From: Methanomassiliicoccales archaeon LGM-RCC1
GTDB taxonomy: Archaea; Thermoplasmatota; Thermoplasmata; Methanomassiliicoccales; Methanomethylophilaceae
Length of the DNA: 64,000 nucleotides
Reading direction: 5' to 3'
Assembly: GCA_030168575.1 (NCBI GenBank)
Contig: CP115555.1
Location: 372,001 to 436,000 of the forward strand
Numbering within the stretch: the first letter of the stretch is position 1; every line of letters starts with the position of its first letter. A program made the translations under genes and the position numbers. The notes beneath the pieces were generated by a model, which saw nothing but the letters and a program-made list of their open reading frames with translations, did not search any database and was not told where the DNA came from. Shown here piece after piece: positions 33,273 to 41,050 of this stretch.

Positions 33273-34259
33273 TCAACTAAAGGTGTATATCACCCAGAAT
33301 TCATTCAATACCTGATTAGAATCGAAGTGCATAGGGGAATAGTATCCAAGAGTCCATTGTAGATATTCGTCACCTGGCAAAACCGCATTGGGATCTAAAG
33401 ATTCCCAATAATAGTATGTTGTAATACCCGACTCCGTCGTAGAAGTTGTTCCTATCCCAAACAAAGAATTCATCCACGAATAGTATGTATAATAGCCAGT
33501 ATGCGCTATATATGCAGTCATCTGCCCAGAGAGACTGGCACCCACTGCATCCAAAAGTGCAAGATATGCATCAGACCCATATCCATAAACAGTAATTCCG
33601 TTTCTTATATCCTGTGTGGTTATTGTTTGATACTCATAAGTGGTTCCATTGAACACTTTGACCTGTGTTCCTGCAGGAATGTTTACTCTATTTGTCTCAT
33701 CAGCCAAGAAAAAACTACATAGGAAATCAGAGTCGCCCTGCACTTCAGTCAATCCGATCATTCCAGTGATGGTTGTATAATCGTGGTATGCTCCCTGTCC
33801 ATCCTGTGTAACGATAGCAACGTTCGCGTATGCTGCATAATGTCCATCGACGTTGACTGCTGCGTAATCAGCATACGGTCTGAACCATCCGAGAGGATAG
33901 TTAGTTATGTCGTTCCATGCCTCGTCTGCATTGTTGTATGCATAGATCTTGAAATTCGCTGAATTGTTCACCGCGGTGATCAGTCCGTAGTCCTTGTCAG
34001 GATTGTATCCTGATTTCCAGCTGCTGTTGTCTGTGGTTATCGTGTACCCGAGTGTCGAGTCTACGTTGTCCACTGCAATATACAAGTTGTATGCAATCGT
34101 CGTTGCAGAAGCCCACTGCGAGCTGTTTTCGTTGTAATAATACACCTTAACAGATCCGGTTGTTGTTGCATCGGAATCATCCGATACTCCGACAACAGCG
34201 ATCCCTGCCACTGCCAGCATCATGAATGCTGCCATTATGGCAAATGCCTTTGTCTTCAT
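33273..34259 (-). CDS. secreted DUF4430-like protein, copy 1
   Basis: A 328-residue secreted protein with a typical signal peptide (F-A-I-M-A-A-F-M-M-L-A-V-A-G) and two domains that resemble DUF4430. The first has N-A-D-E-A-W-N-D-I-T-N-Y-P-L-G-W-F. The second has Y-G-S-D-A-Y-L-A-L-L-D-A-V, Y-Y-T-Y-Y-S-W-M and W-T-L-G-Y-Y-S. The start has AAAGGAG in front. The long leader (about 200 nt) carries a C13 run. I infer a soluble or surface corrinoid binder; the domain match is by pattern only. Confidence 0.7.
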   Translation of the reverse strand: MKTKAFAIMAAFMMLAVAGIAVVGVSDDSDATTTGSVKVYYYNENSSQWASATTIAYNLYIAVDNVDSTLGYTITTDNSSWKSGYNPDKDYGLITAVNNSANFKIYAYNNADEAWNDITNYPLGWFRPYADYAAVNVDGHYAAYANVAIVTQDGQGAYHDYTTITGMIGLTEVQGDSDFLCSFFLADETNRVNIPAGTQVKVFNGTTYEYQTITTQDIRNGITVYGYGSDAYLALLDAVGASLSGQMTAYIAHTGYYTYYSWMNSLFGIGTTSTTESGITTYYYWESLDPNAVLPGDEYLQWTLGYYSPMHFDSNQVLNEFWVIYTFS

Positions 34260-34362
34260 GTTCTTTACTCCTTTGTATTTTTGATGTGTCTTCTAACCTC
34301 GTTCGAGATCAGTACCGACACTCGGCTTTCCCTTCAGGCCCCATACCGGCTTCGTCCCATTT

Positions 34363-34375
34363 GGGGGGGGGGGGG
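34363..34375 (+). repeat. G13 homopolymer in the leader
   Basis: Thirteen G (C on the transcribed minus strand) followed by TCCCCC, lying between promoter and start codon of the secreted DUF4430-like gene. The tract could vary in length and alter a GGGGA/CCCCC hairpin. The paralogous leader has a shorter G run near 38000. Confidence 0.8.
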
Positions 34376-34467
34376 TCCCCCACAGACCTAGGTCTCCGGT
34401 CCCCCTCTTTCTCGCTTGTAGGAAAGCCCCGCTTTGTTTTACGAGAAAGCCCGCTAACTACACGCTT

Positions 34468-34664
34468 TTACAAAGTATATGAACTTCCGTGCTAACCTTA
34501 AACGATATGCGTTCCAATGCGTTTTTTCGTCGGAAAATCTGACTTTTTGAGAGTTGGAAATATGCTCCGATATGACCCGATCCGGCTACTAAATTTCGGC
34601 TGCGGAAAGGGGTCTAGACATGCGTCGGAGACGCGGAGAAGGATGATCCGTATTTAAGCAACCG
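34468..34664 (-). repeat. about 196-bp non-coding repeat, copy A (promoter)
   Basis: Almost identical to 38151-38346. On the minus strand it contains a CATATACTTTG box (TATA) about 200 nt before the start codon at 34259, a GCGTC-GGA-GACGC hairpin and long stretches without change. A whole non-coding block this conserved, in front of both paralogues, marks a shared promoter with upstream control sites. Confidence 0.8.
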
Positions 34665-34918
34665 AGGATTTCCATATAGACGTCTTTATTATCATATCAT
34701 GTATCATAAATAGGAAGATGTGACCATCCATTGATCATGGCGAGAGGACACGACCGCTATCGTGATTCGATTCGATTGCTTGATCGCATGCGATGCATAA
34801 TCGCCCTCTCATCTTCAAACTTCTTTGATTCGATGATTGCAAACGAACGATGATAAGGCTTCTGCGCGGATGTGGGACGGGGGCTTAATTTTGCATTACA
34901 ATTGTATTACATATCATA

Positions 34919-35128
34919 ATGGCAAGCTGCACAGTCCGTATGAGCGACAGAGACAAGGACCTCATGGAATCGTATGCCGAGTTCTACGGCGTGACCCTCA
35001 GCGAGTTCATCAGGCAATCCGTAATGGAGAGGCTGGAGGATGAGTTCGACATCAGATGCGCCAACGAGGCGTACTCCGAATATCTCGAGGATCCCGAGAA
35101 CGTTACCGTTCCGGAATCGCTGTCGTAG
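34919..35128 (+). pseudogene. truncated RelB/DUF6290-type antitoxin
   Basis: A ribbon-helix-helix antitoxin start (A-S-C-T-V-R-M-S-D-R-D-K-D-L-M-E-S, then T-L-S-E-F-I-R-Q-S-V-M-E-R-L) continues normally for about 60 residues to S-E-Y-L-E-D-P. The last ten residues are instead read from a fragment of the giant surface gene in reverse. The toxin partner is absent. The promoter palindrome TACAATTGTA remains. The rearrangement cut off the 3' end of a former toxin-antitoxin operon. Confidence 0.75.
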
Positions 35129-35250
35129 GATACTTCCTGTAAAGAGGTTGTTCCCGACCCCTCGAGGCCGGGAAGAGGGATTATAGCGATGGGGAACGCA
35201 CCACTATTGCAGCCGCGAGAATCATAACAGATGTGTAGCGTGTGCCATAT
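35098..35250 (-). pseudogene. 5' fragment of a second giant-protein gene
   Basis: Matches about 31,520-31,668, the start and signal-peptide region of the 1,892-residue gene, with small indels that destroy the frame. It ends abruptly where the antitoxin gene begins. It is the edge of the duplicated segment that also carries the 505- and 331-residue genes. Confidence 0.8.
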
Positions 35251-35256
35251 AATCCC

Positions 35257-36774
35257 TCACGCCGTTGCAGGTTCGTAGTGGCACCAGCACACATAGGATG
35301 CTGGCAAACCGTTAGTCACTCCGTCGACCAGTTGGACGACCACCTGGTTCAGGCCCTCTGCGGAGAAGATCGCCACATCGGAACCTGAGCCGTTGGTCAA
35401 CACAGGCTTCGAATAGTAATTGATCACCTTCGAACCCTGGTTGCCGTATTTCACAGTAATGAACAGCCTTGGATCCTGCATGCTGGTGACATCGCCCTTT
35501 CCGTCGATCTGGATGCTGAGGACGATGTTGGAACCGTCCTTGATTCCCGAACAGGTCATCGAACTTGCCTCGGGAACCTGTGGCTGGTCCTGCACTTTCT
35601 CGAAGACTGCCTCGATGGTCACAGCGGTATCCCCCATTGTGAACCTGTTATCGCTTCCAACGGTCACTCCTCCGGAGGTGACATTCCACTGTTTGAACAC
35701 ATACCCTTCTTCCGGTGTCGGAGTCAGTTCGATGACATCCTGATTGAAGTAGTAATCACCACTTCTTTTCACCTGGAATGAATTTACCTGATATCCTGCA
35801 CCACCGGACATATCATTCAATTCCTTGACGGGACCGAGGAAATTTCTAACAAGTTTCTTGGATACAGACCCATGATCAGATACTAATGATAATTGATGCG
35901 AATTGAATTCCACCGTTACCGTAACATCGGAATCTGGCATCGTGAAAAAATAGTACCAATACTCTGGGGCGGTCAGACCTGTAGTCTCTATATGAGATTT
36001 TGTCGTTACATCTAAAACGTTGTTACTTGAATCCTTGACAGATACAGAACTTATCATACCATTTGTACTTGGAAATGGAGATATTCTGACCAACTGTCCT
36101 GAAACCGCAGAGCTTATCTGCCCCTTGCTCTGATTTGCACTATCCATAACAAATGTTTCAACATCATCAGCTGGATAAATGTAAACAGATCCCCCAGTAG
36201 ATACTGTATTGATCCCGTGAGATGTCCCTGCTCCTGCGATGTTAAATGTAAATGTCCTTTCTAGTTCATTCACCACATTCGTATTTGTGTTCAATCCACG
36301 TGCCTTGATCTTAACCAACACCTTATCCACATCTACAGGACCTGTGGAAGATAGTTCGAAATTCATCTTCATGACTTTTGAACTTACTTTGAGTACTTGC
36401 CAATTCAAATTTACAGCGCCAATATTCAAAACAGGGCCGTCCCACGAGACCTGATTTTGTTCAAAAGTTACCGATTCCTCTGATTTAGAAGACTGCCCAA
36501 CGACCAATGTGATGGTCGCATGAGAATCGTCGTTGAACGGACCAGTATCTGAGACGCCTTGTATCTGCATCGACGATATATTAACAACGAAGGACGTTGT
36601 CGGATCCCAATCTTGGGCTGCGGGTTCAGTAGTCTTGAACGTTGGAGCTTTATAGTTTGGTGTTGAATAATCTGGAGTCGCTTCGGCATCCTCGAAGAAA
36701 ACCATCGACATCGATGTAATTGTAAGGATTGCACCGATCAGCAATACACTAAGCATAACTATCTTTGGATTCAT
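35257..36774 (-). CDS. secreted InlB-repeat protein, copy 2
   Basis: A 505-residue paralogue of the protein at 31677: signal peptide/anchor (L-L-I-G-A-I-L-T-I-T-S-M), N-terminal beta domains, the InlB-like segment (Y-V-F-K-Q-W-N-V-T-S-G-G) and the same C-terminal domain ending Y-V-C-W-C-H-Y-E-P-A-T-A. The C-terminal 150 codons are nearly identical at DNA level to copy 1, but the N-terminal half has diverged. The genes look homogenised by conversion at one end. It follows the 331-residue DUF4430-like gene. Confidence 0.75.
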   Translation of the reverse strand: MNPKIVMLSVLLIGAILTITSMSMVFFEDAEATPDYSTPNYKAPTFKTTEPAAQDWDPTTSFVVNISSMQIQGVSDTGPFNDDSHATITLVVGQSSKSEESVTFEQNQVSWDGPVLNIGAVNLNWQVLKVSSKVMKMNFELSSTGPVDVDKVLVKIKARGLNTNTNVVNELERTFTFNIAGAGTSHGINTVSTGGSVYIYPADDVETFVMDSANQSKGQISSAVSGQLVRISPFPSTNGMISSVSVKDSSNNVLDVTTKSHIETTGLTAPEYWYYFFTMPDSDVTVTVEFNSHQLSLVSDHGSVSKKLVRNFLGPVKELNDMSGGAGYQVNSFQVKRSGDYYFNQDVIELTPTPEEGYVFKQWNVTSGGVTVGSDNRFTMGDTAVTIEAVFEKVQDQPQVPEASSMTCSGIKDGSNIVLSIQIDGKGDVTSMQDPRLFITVKYGNQGSKVINYYSKPVLTNGSGSDVAIFSAEGLNQVVVQLVDGVTNGLPASYVCWCHYEPATA

Positions 36775-36855
36775 GCCCCCTCCCTATCCGATTAAGTATC
36801 ACCGATACATCTTTCGGATGAATTAAAGGGGCTGGGAATTTCCCAGCCTTTTACC

Positions 36856-37851
36856 TCAATTATAGCTCTCGACGTATGTCAGGTTGAAAGCAGTCATGTG
36901 CTGTGCCGAATCAGGATGTTCAATGGAATAGTATCCAAGTGTCCAACTGACCCAGTATCCGCTGGTGTCAGTGAGTTCCCAATACTTGTACCCAATAATT
37001 TCACTGCCATCCATAATCGGTTCAGTCCCCATATTATAGAGGGAAGTCATCCACGAGTAGTATGTATAATAGTTGGTATGTGCTATGTATGCGGTCATCT
37101 GTCCAACCAATTCTGCTCCGACTGCATCGATCAATGCTAGGTATGCATCGGATCCAAAGCCGTAAACTGTAACTCCACTACGTACCATCTGAGTTGTGAT
37201 CGGCTGGTAATCATACGTAGATCCAAAAGGCATCTTAGCAACACTTCCCTCAGGAATCTCAATTGTTCCTGAGTCATCCCTTATTGTAAAGCTGTACATG
37301 TTGGACGCTGACTGAACACTGGTCAAATCAATCATTCCTTCGATGGTAGTGTAGTCATGATATCCCCCCTGTCCATCCTGAGTAACGATAGCGACGTTCG
37401 CATATGCTGCATAGTGTCCGTCGACATTGACTGCAGTGTAGTCGACATATGGTCTGAACCATCCGAGAGGGTAGTTGGTAATTTCGTTCCAGGCTTCATC
37501 GGCATTATTGTATCCGTAAATCTTGAAGTTTGTGCTGTTGTTCACCGCAGTAATAAGTCCATAATCCTTGTTGGGATTGTTGTCTATGGGAACCACGCCA
37601 ACAGACCAATTGGCATTATTCGTCGATACAGTGTAACCCAGATTTGAAGCTGCATTATTGACTGCTATGTACAAATTGTATGCAATGACGGATGCGGAAG
37701 CCCACTGCGAGCTGTTTTCATTGTAATAATACACTTTCACTGAACCTGTGCTCGTTGCATCGGAATCGTCCGATATTCCAACGACAGCAATCCCTGCCAC
37801 TGCCAGCATCATGAATGCTGCTGTTATGGCAAACATCTTGCTCTTTTCCAT
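36856..37851 (-). CDS. secreted DUF4430-like protein, copy 2
   Basis: A 331-residue paralogue of the 328-residue protein. The signal peptide and the first 40 codons are nearly the same, and both DUF4430-like parts are kept (A-D-E-A-W-N-E-I-T-N-Y-P-L-G-W-F, and Y-Y-T-Y-Y-S-W-M-T-S-L near the C-terminus with W-T-L-G-Y-Y-S). The N-terminal domain has an eight-residue insertion. GGAG lies 11 nt before the ATG. It is transcribed from repeat copy B with a leader of about 270 nt. Confidence 0.7.
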   Translation of the reverse strand: MEKSKMFAITAAFMMLAVAGIAVVGISDDSDATSTGSVKVYYYNENSSQWASASVIAYNLYIAVNNAASNLGYTVSTNNANWSVGVVPIDNNPNKDYGLITAVNNSTNFKIYGYNNADEAWNEITNYPLGWFRPYVDYTAVNVDGHYAAYANVAIVTQDGQGGYHDYTTIEGMIDLTSVQSASNMYSFTIRDDSGTIEIPEGSVAKMPFGSTYDYQPITTQMVRSGVTVYGFGSDAYLALIDAVGAELVGQMTAYIAHTNYYTYYSWMTSLYNMGTEPIMDGSEIIGYKYWELTDTSGYWVSWTLGYYSIEHPDSAQHMTAFNLTYVESYN

Positions 37852-38150
37852 TTTTAATCATTCTCCTGAAATCGTTTCGCTTAAGTGGTTTCGATTGATA
37901 TTCTTGGTCGAGCGTTGACCGCTCCTAGTCCAATCGGACCGACCCTCGACATTCTCTGCTTTTCCGGGAAGCATATACACGACTTCTGCTTCCTCTAGGA
38001 GGGGGGGCGGTTTCGGCCCCGAGCTTCGTGGACCCGGCAAACGGTTTCGAAATCGATGCCGATTCCCGGATCCGCTCCCGGTCCCTCCCTTTCTCGGTAG
38101 AAGAGGGTCGTCACTCCTCCTCCCGAAAAAGCCTGCTAACATCACACATT

Positions 38151-38346
38151 TACAAAGTATATGAACTTCCGTGCTAACCTTCAGCGATATGTATTCCAAT
38201 GCATTTTTTCGTCGGAAAATCTGACTTTTTGAGAGTTGGAAATATGCTCCGATATGACCCGATCCGGCTACTAAATTTCGGCTGCGGAAAGGAGCCTAGA
38301 AATGCGTCGGAGACGCGGAGAAGGATGATCCGTATTTAAGCAACCG
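38151..38346 (-). repeat. about 196-bp non-coding repeat, copy B (promoter)
   Basis: Near-identical partner of 34468-34664, placed upstream of the second DUF4430-like gene. It shares the TATA-like box (38153-38165 on the plus strand CAAAGTATATGAA), the downstream-facing T-rich stretch and the GCGTC-GGA-GACGC hairpin. Confidence 0.8.
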
Positions 38347-38790
38347 GGAATTCCGGATCCTTTATACTTATTATGATATCATATATCGTAAGTAGGAATA
38401 TCTGATCTGAAGGGCTATCAACAGATTCGGTCTTCGCATCGATTCATTCTAGATTTGCGTTTGATAATCACTCGTCATCACATCGACGAAAGTAATCGTC
38501 TGATGGGACTATATCCCTTTTCTAGCATCATTCAGAAGAATATATGGTCGCTGCAGATTCGAGTATCGGTGATTCCGATTGAACAGTATGTCTGAACGAA
38601 CCGGAGTCTAATGTGGCAATGCAAATCTCCTGTCAATCACTGACGTGTCATCCCTGATATCAAAATCCATGTACCTGACGGAACGTTCTCCCAATATCGA
38701 TAGGAAATATCATGCGAATATGTCATGGCCGTTCCTGAAAACCGTCATTGCATGCTATGCAGGAGGTTCATAAAGCATGATTATTATCTA

Positions 38791-38834
38791 GTGATAAAAT
38801 CGATATAATTATTATATCATAATGATATAATCGA
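38791..38834. repeat. left 43-bp flanking repeat of the AlbA_2 gene
   Basis: An AT-rich block with GATATAATTATTATATC (palindrome) and TGATATAATCG, ending 4 bp before the ATG. It is nearly the same as 40248-40290 on the far side of the gene. It may be a set of operator sites or an insertion boundary. Confidence 0.7.
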
Positions 38835-38838
38835 CACG

Positions 38839-40251
38839 ATGGTCGAATTAAACGTCGTTGACGGCAGAGTCGTCGATAAAGAGACTGAATACCTCGAATT
38901 CAAGAATTGCAGCAGTAAACTCTCGAAGGATTTCTGGCCCACTTATTCATCATTCGCCAATACCTTCGGGGGCACAATATTCCTAGGAATCGATGACGAC
39001 ACCCGTGAGGTGATAGGCATTGACGATCCGGATAAAATCATGAAAGAGATCTGGGACCTCCTTAATGATGATAACAAGGTCAGCGTTAACCTGCTGTCTC
39101 CGAATGATATCAGCAAAATCGCTATCGGTGGGAAGACCGTCATCAAAGTCCATGTGCCCCGTGCGGAGCGCAGGAAACGCCCCGTCTACATCAACAGGTC
39201 CATGGAGAACGGCACGTACAAGAGGAACGGCGAGAGCGATTACCATTGTTCTGTCAGTGAGTTGAAGCAGTTGATCAGGGATTCGGCAGATTCATCCCAG
39301 GATTCTATTCCCATCGAGTCCATGTCCATGGACGATCTGGATATGCGGTCCGTCAAATCCTTCAGGGAAAGGATGTCCGGGAGGAATCCTTCGCATCCCT
39401 GGAATGATAGGGACGATTTGGACTTCCTCAGACTGTTGGGTGCCTGCTCCAGAGATGATTCCGGCAAGTTATATCCGACGCTTGCAGGGCTTCTCATGTT
39501 CGGCTATGACTACAGCATCATGTCCCAGTTCCCGAATTACCATCTCGATTATCTCGAATTGCCCAAGGACGCGGATAATTGGACGTATCGCATAACATCA
39601 GGCACAGGAGAGTTCAACGGGAACATCTATTCGTTCCTCACCGAGGTCAGCAACAGACTGCTCATCATCAACGATCAGGGGAAGGAACTGGACGGCATGG
39701 AGCGCGTAGACGTCAGCAGCATCGTCAGAGCGGAGAGGGAGCTTCTTGTCAATGCGCTCATCCATGCCGATTACAGCGGTTTCAGAGGCATCAGGGCCGA
39801 ATGGAGGTTTGACAGGTTCCTTGTCAGGAACCCAGGCGATCTCAGGATCCCCTATGAAGAGATGGTGGAGGGCGGTATCAGCGACCCTCGCAATCCGCAT
39901 ATCGCCATAATGCTGGGGTTGATCGGATTCTCGGAACGTGCGGGGAGCGGTGTGAGCGACGTCTTCTCCATATGCAGAAAACTGAGCCTACCTCCTCCTG
40001 AATACAAAGAGACTTCGGATCCAGAAACGGTGACTGTCAACCTCATGCTGAGAAGTTGGACGTCATCAGCAGATAAGGAAGCGGTCATACTCAGGATGAT
40101 GGCGGACGACCCCTCCATCTCCATAGATAAGATCTCCAAGGCGACTGGGATGGAGAGAAGTAAGATATCACGTACAATCGGTTCCCTGAAGAAATCCGGA
40201 AGAATAGACCGCATCGGAGGCACACGTGGGAAATGGGTCATCATCGAGTGA
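38839..40251 (+). CDS. AlbA_2 / HATPase_c_4 / wHTH protein (RecG-like)
   Basis: A 470-residue protein of the 'ATP-binding, AlbA_2, putative transcriptional regulator/RecG-like' type. AlbA_2 domain at 1-150 (E-Y-L-E-F-K-N, F-A-N-T-F-G-G-T-I-F-L-G-I-D-D); HATPase_c_4 segment at about 290-400 (R-E-L-L-V-N-A-L-I-H-A-D-Y, then G-F-S-E-R-A-G-S-G-V-S-D); C-terminal wHTH (I-S-K-A-T-G-M-E-R-S-K-I-S-R-T-I). Probably a DNA-binding regulator. It is the only plus-strand gene in the cargo and is framed by two copies of a 43-bp repeat. Confidence 0.85.
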   Translation: MVELNVVDGRVVDKETEYLEFKNCSSKLSKDFWPTYSSFANTFGGTIFLGIDDDTREVIGIDDPDKIMKEIWDLLNDDNKVSVNLLSPNDISKIAIGGKTVIKVHVPRAERRKRPVYINRSMENGTYKRNGESDYHCSVSELKQLIRDSADSSQDSIPIESMSMDDLDMRSVKSFRERMSGRNPSHPWNDRDDLDFLRLLGACSRDDSGKLYPTLAGLLMFGYDYSIMSQFPNYHLDYLELPKDADNWTYRITSGTGEFNGNIYSFLTEVSNRLLIINDQGKELDGMERVDVSSIVRAERELLVNALIHADYSGFRGIRAEWRFDRFLVRNPGDLRIPYEEMVEGGISDPRNPHIAIMLGLIGFSERAGSGVSDVFSICRKLSLPPPEYKETSDPETVTVNLMLRSWTSSADKEAVILRMMADDPSISIDKISKATGMERSKISRTIGSLKKSGRIDRIGGTRGKWVIIE

Positions 40252-40290
40252 TATAATCGATATAATAATTATATCAGAATGATATAATCC
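40248..40290. repeat. right 43-bp flanking repeat of the AlbA_2 gene
   Basis: Begins inside the stop codon of the AlbA_2 gene and matches 38791-38834 with few changes, including GATATAAT-type half sites in the same order and spacing. Confidence 0.7.
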
Positions 40291-40424
40291 CAAGATGATC
40301 CGCTGGCATATATTCTAGATCATTCGCCTTCTGATAATAATCCAATAAACTGGATTTATTATTTGATTTCGAAAATAAATCCATTATAACATATATAACC
40401 AACTACTAGCGAGATCGATGGAAC

Positions 40425-40599
40425 ATGAGAGAAGAGGTCGTACGCAAGGATTATCTTAGAATCCTCAGAAGATAAAAGGACATCAATCTGATAAAGGCGA
40501 TAGCCGGGATGAGGAGGACCAGCAAATCGATACTAATGAGATGATGCATCTCGCTGATCGTCCAGGAAGGCATTCCCAGCGACCGCATCAGTTTCTGTT
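40425..40599 (+). pseudogene. remnant of a DUF4143-type AAA ATPase
   Basis: The translation starts M-R-E-E-V-V-R-K-D-Y-L-R-I-L-R-R-stop-K-D-I-N-L-I-K-A-I-A-G-M-R-R, then T-S-K-S. This is the family's N-terminus with a decayed Walker A (usually G-x-x-R-x-G-K-S). After a frame change I-V-Q-E-G-I-P-S-D-R-I-S-F follows, as in the family. A stop codon and a frameshift show decay; the rest is lost. Confidence 0.7.
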
Positions 40600-40600
40600 A

Positions 40601-40645
40601 ACTCTTCAAATGAAGAGTTTTGAAGAGTTTTGAAGAGTTTTGAAT
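40601..40645. repeat. 10-bp tandem repeat
   Basis: TGAAGAGTTT occurs three times in a row (40611-40640), with the inverted form AACTCTTCA just before it (40600-40608). Together they could form a hairpin ladder or a slippage site. Confidence 0.8.
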
Positions 40646-40812
40646 TAAGATGAAAAGCACGAATTGAAATACAATCGTACCGCGGAACGCTCGATCAGAA
40701 AACACATGATGATTGTTCTGATGGTAAACGTTTCTTTTCGTTAATCGGATCTGACCGGTTGCTAAGTATGATAGGAGTAAGGATCGAACGCGCATGGACG
40801 ATGTCAGCCGAA

Positions 40813-40852
40813 CCGCAAATCACTTAACCAAAATGCCGCAAATTACTTAACC
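40813..40852. repeat. two 17-bp direct repeats
   Basis: CCGCAAATCACTTAACC (40813-40829) and CCGCAAATTACTTAACC (40836-40852), one base different and 23 bp apart, near the left end of the LRR gene's 3' region. Role unknown; binding sites or duplication debris. Confidence 0.6.
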
Positions 40853-41050
40853 GCCATGGGAGAGATTACAGAGTACGGACCTCGGATTGAGGATACGGAG
40901 ATGTTCCCGAACTCCGACATCGACGCCGGATGCGAATCCTTCGGCGATAAGCAGTGTCGGGACATGTGCGGACCGCATCCGGTCTTGAACGTCAAATGAC
41001 CATCGATATCTGATTCGAGGAAACGACGCCACCTCATTCCCCGTGCGGCA

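Larger units (their letters stand above)
34260..34918. other. long leader/promoter region, no gene
   Basis: This 660-bp stretch holds the leader of the 328-residue gene (with a 13-base G run), the long repeat with its TATA box, and the promoter of the antitoxin-like gene at 34919 (TACAATTGTA palindrome at 34897-34906). No coding frame in it is convincing. Confidence 0.7.
37852..38838. other. leader, promoter repeat B and non-coding stretch
   Basis: About 990 bp without a convincing gene. From the left: leader of the 331-residue gene (with a GGGGGGG run near 38000), repeat copy B (38151-38346), then AT-rich sequence to the AlbA_2 gene. The 114-codon minus-strand frame inside the leader (37858-38199) is low-complexity (R/G/P/S) and not supported. 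Confidence 0.6.
40252..41050. other. non-coding stretch with gene debris and repeats
   Basis: About 800 bp. It contains the right flanking repeat, an ATPase remnant (40425-40599), 10-bp tandem repeats (40611-40640) and two 17-bp direct repeats (40813-40852). I see no intact gene. Confidence 0.65.

Noticed and set aside
37858-38199. 114-codon frame in the leader of the second DUF4430-like gene
   Set aside because: Low-complexity R/G/P/S protein, not conserved in the paralogous leader, and it overlaps the repeat promoter.
40598-40795. 65-codon frame over the 10-bp tandem repeats
   Set aside because: Built from repeats, no ribosome-binding site and no homology pattern.
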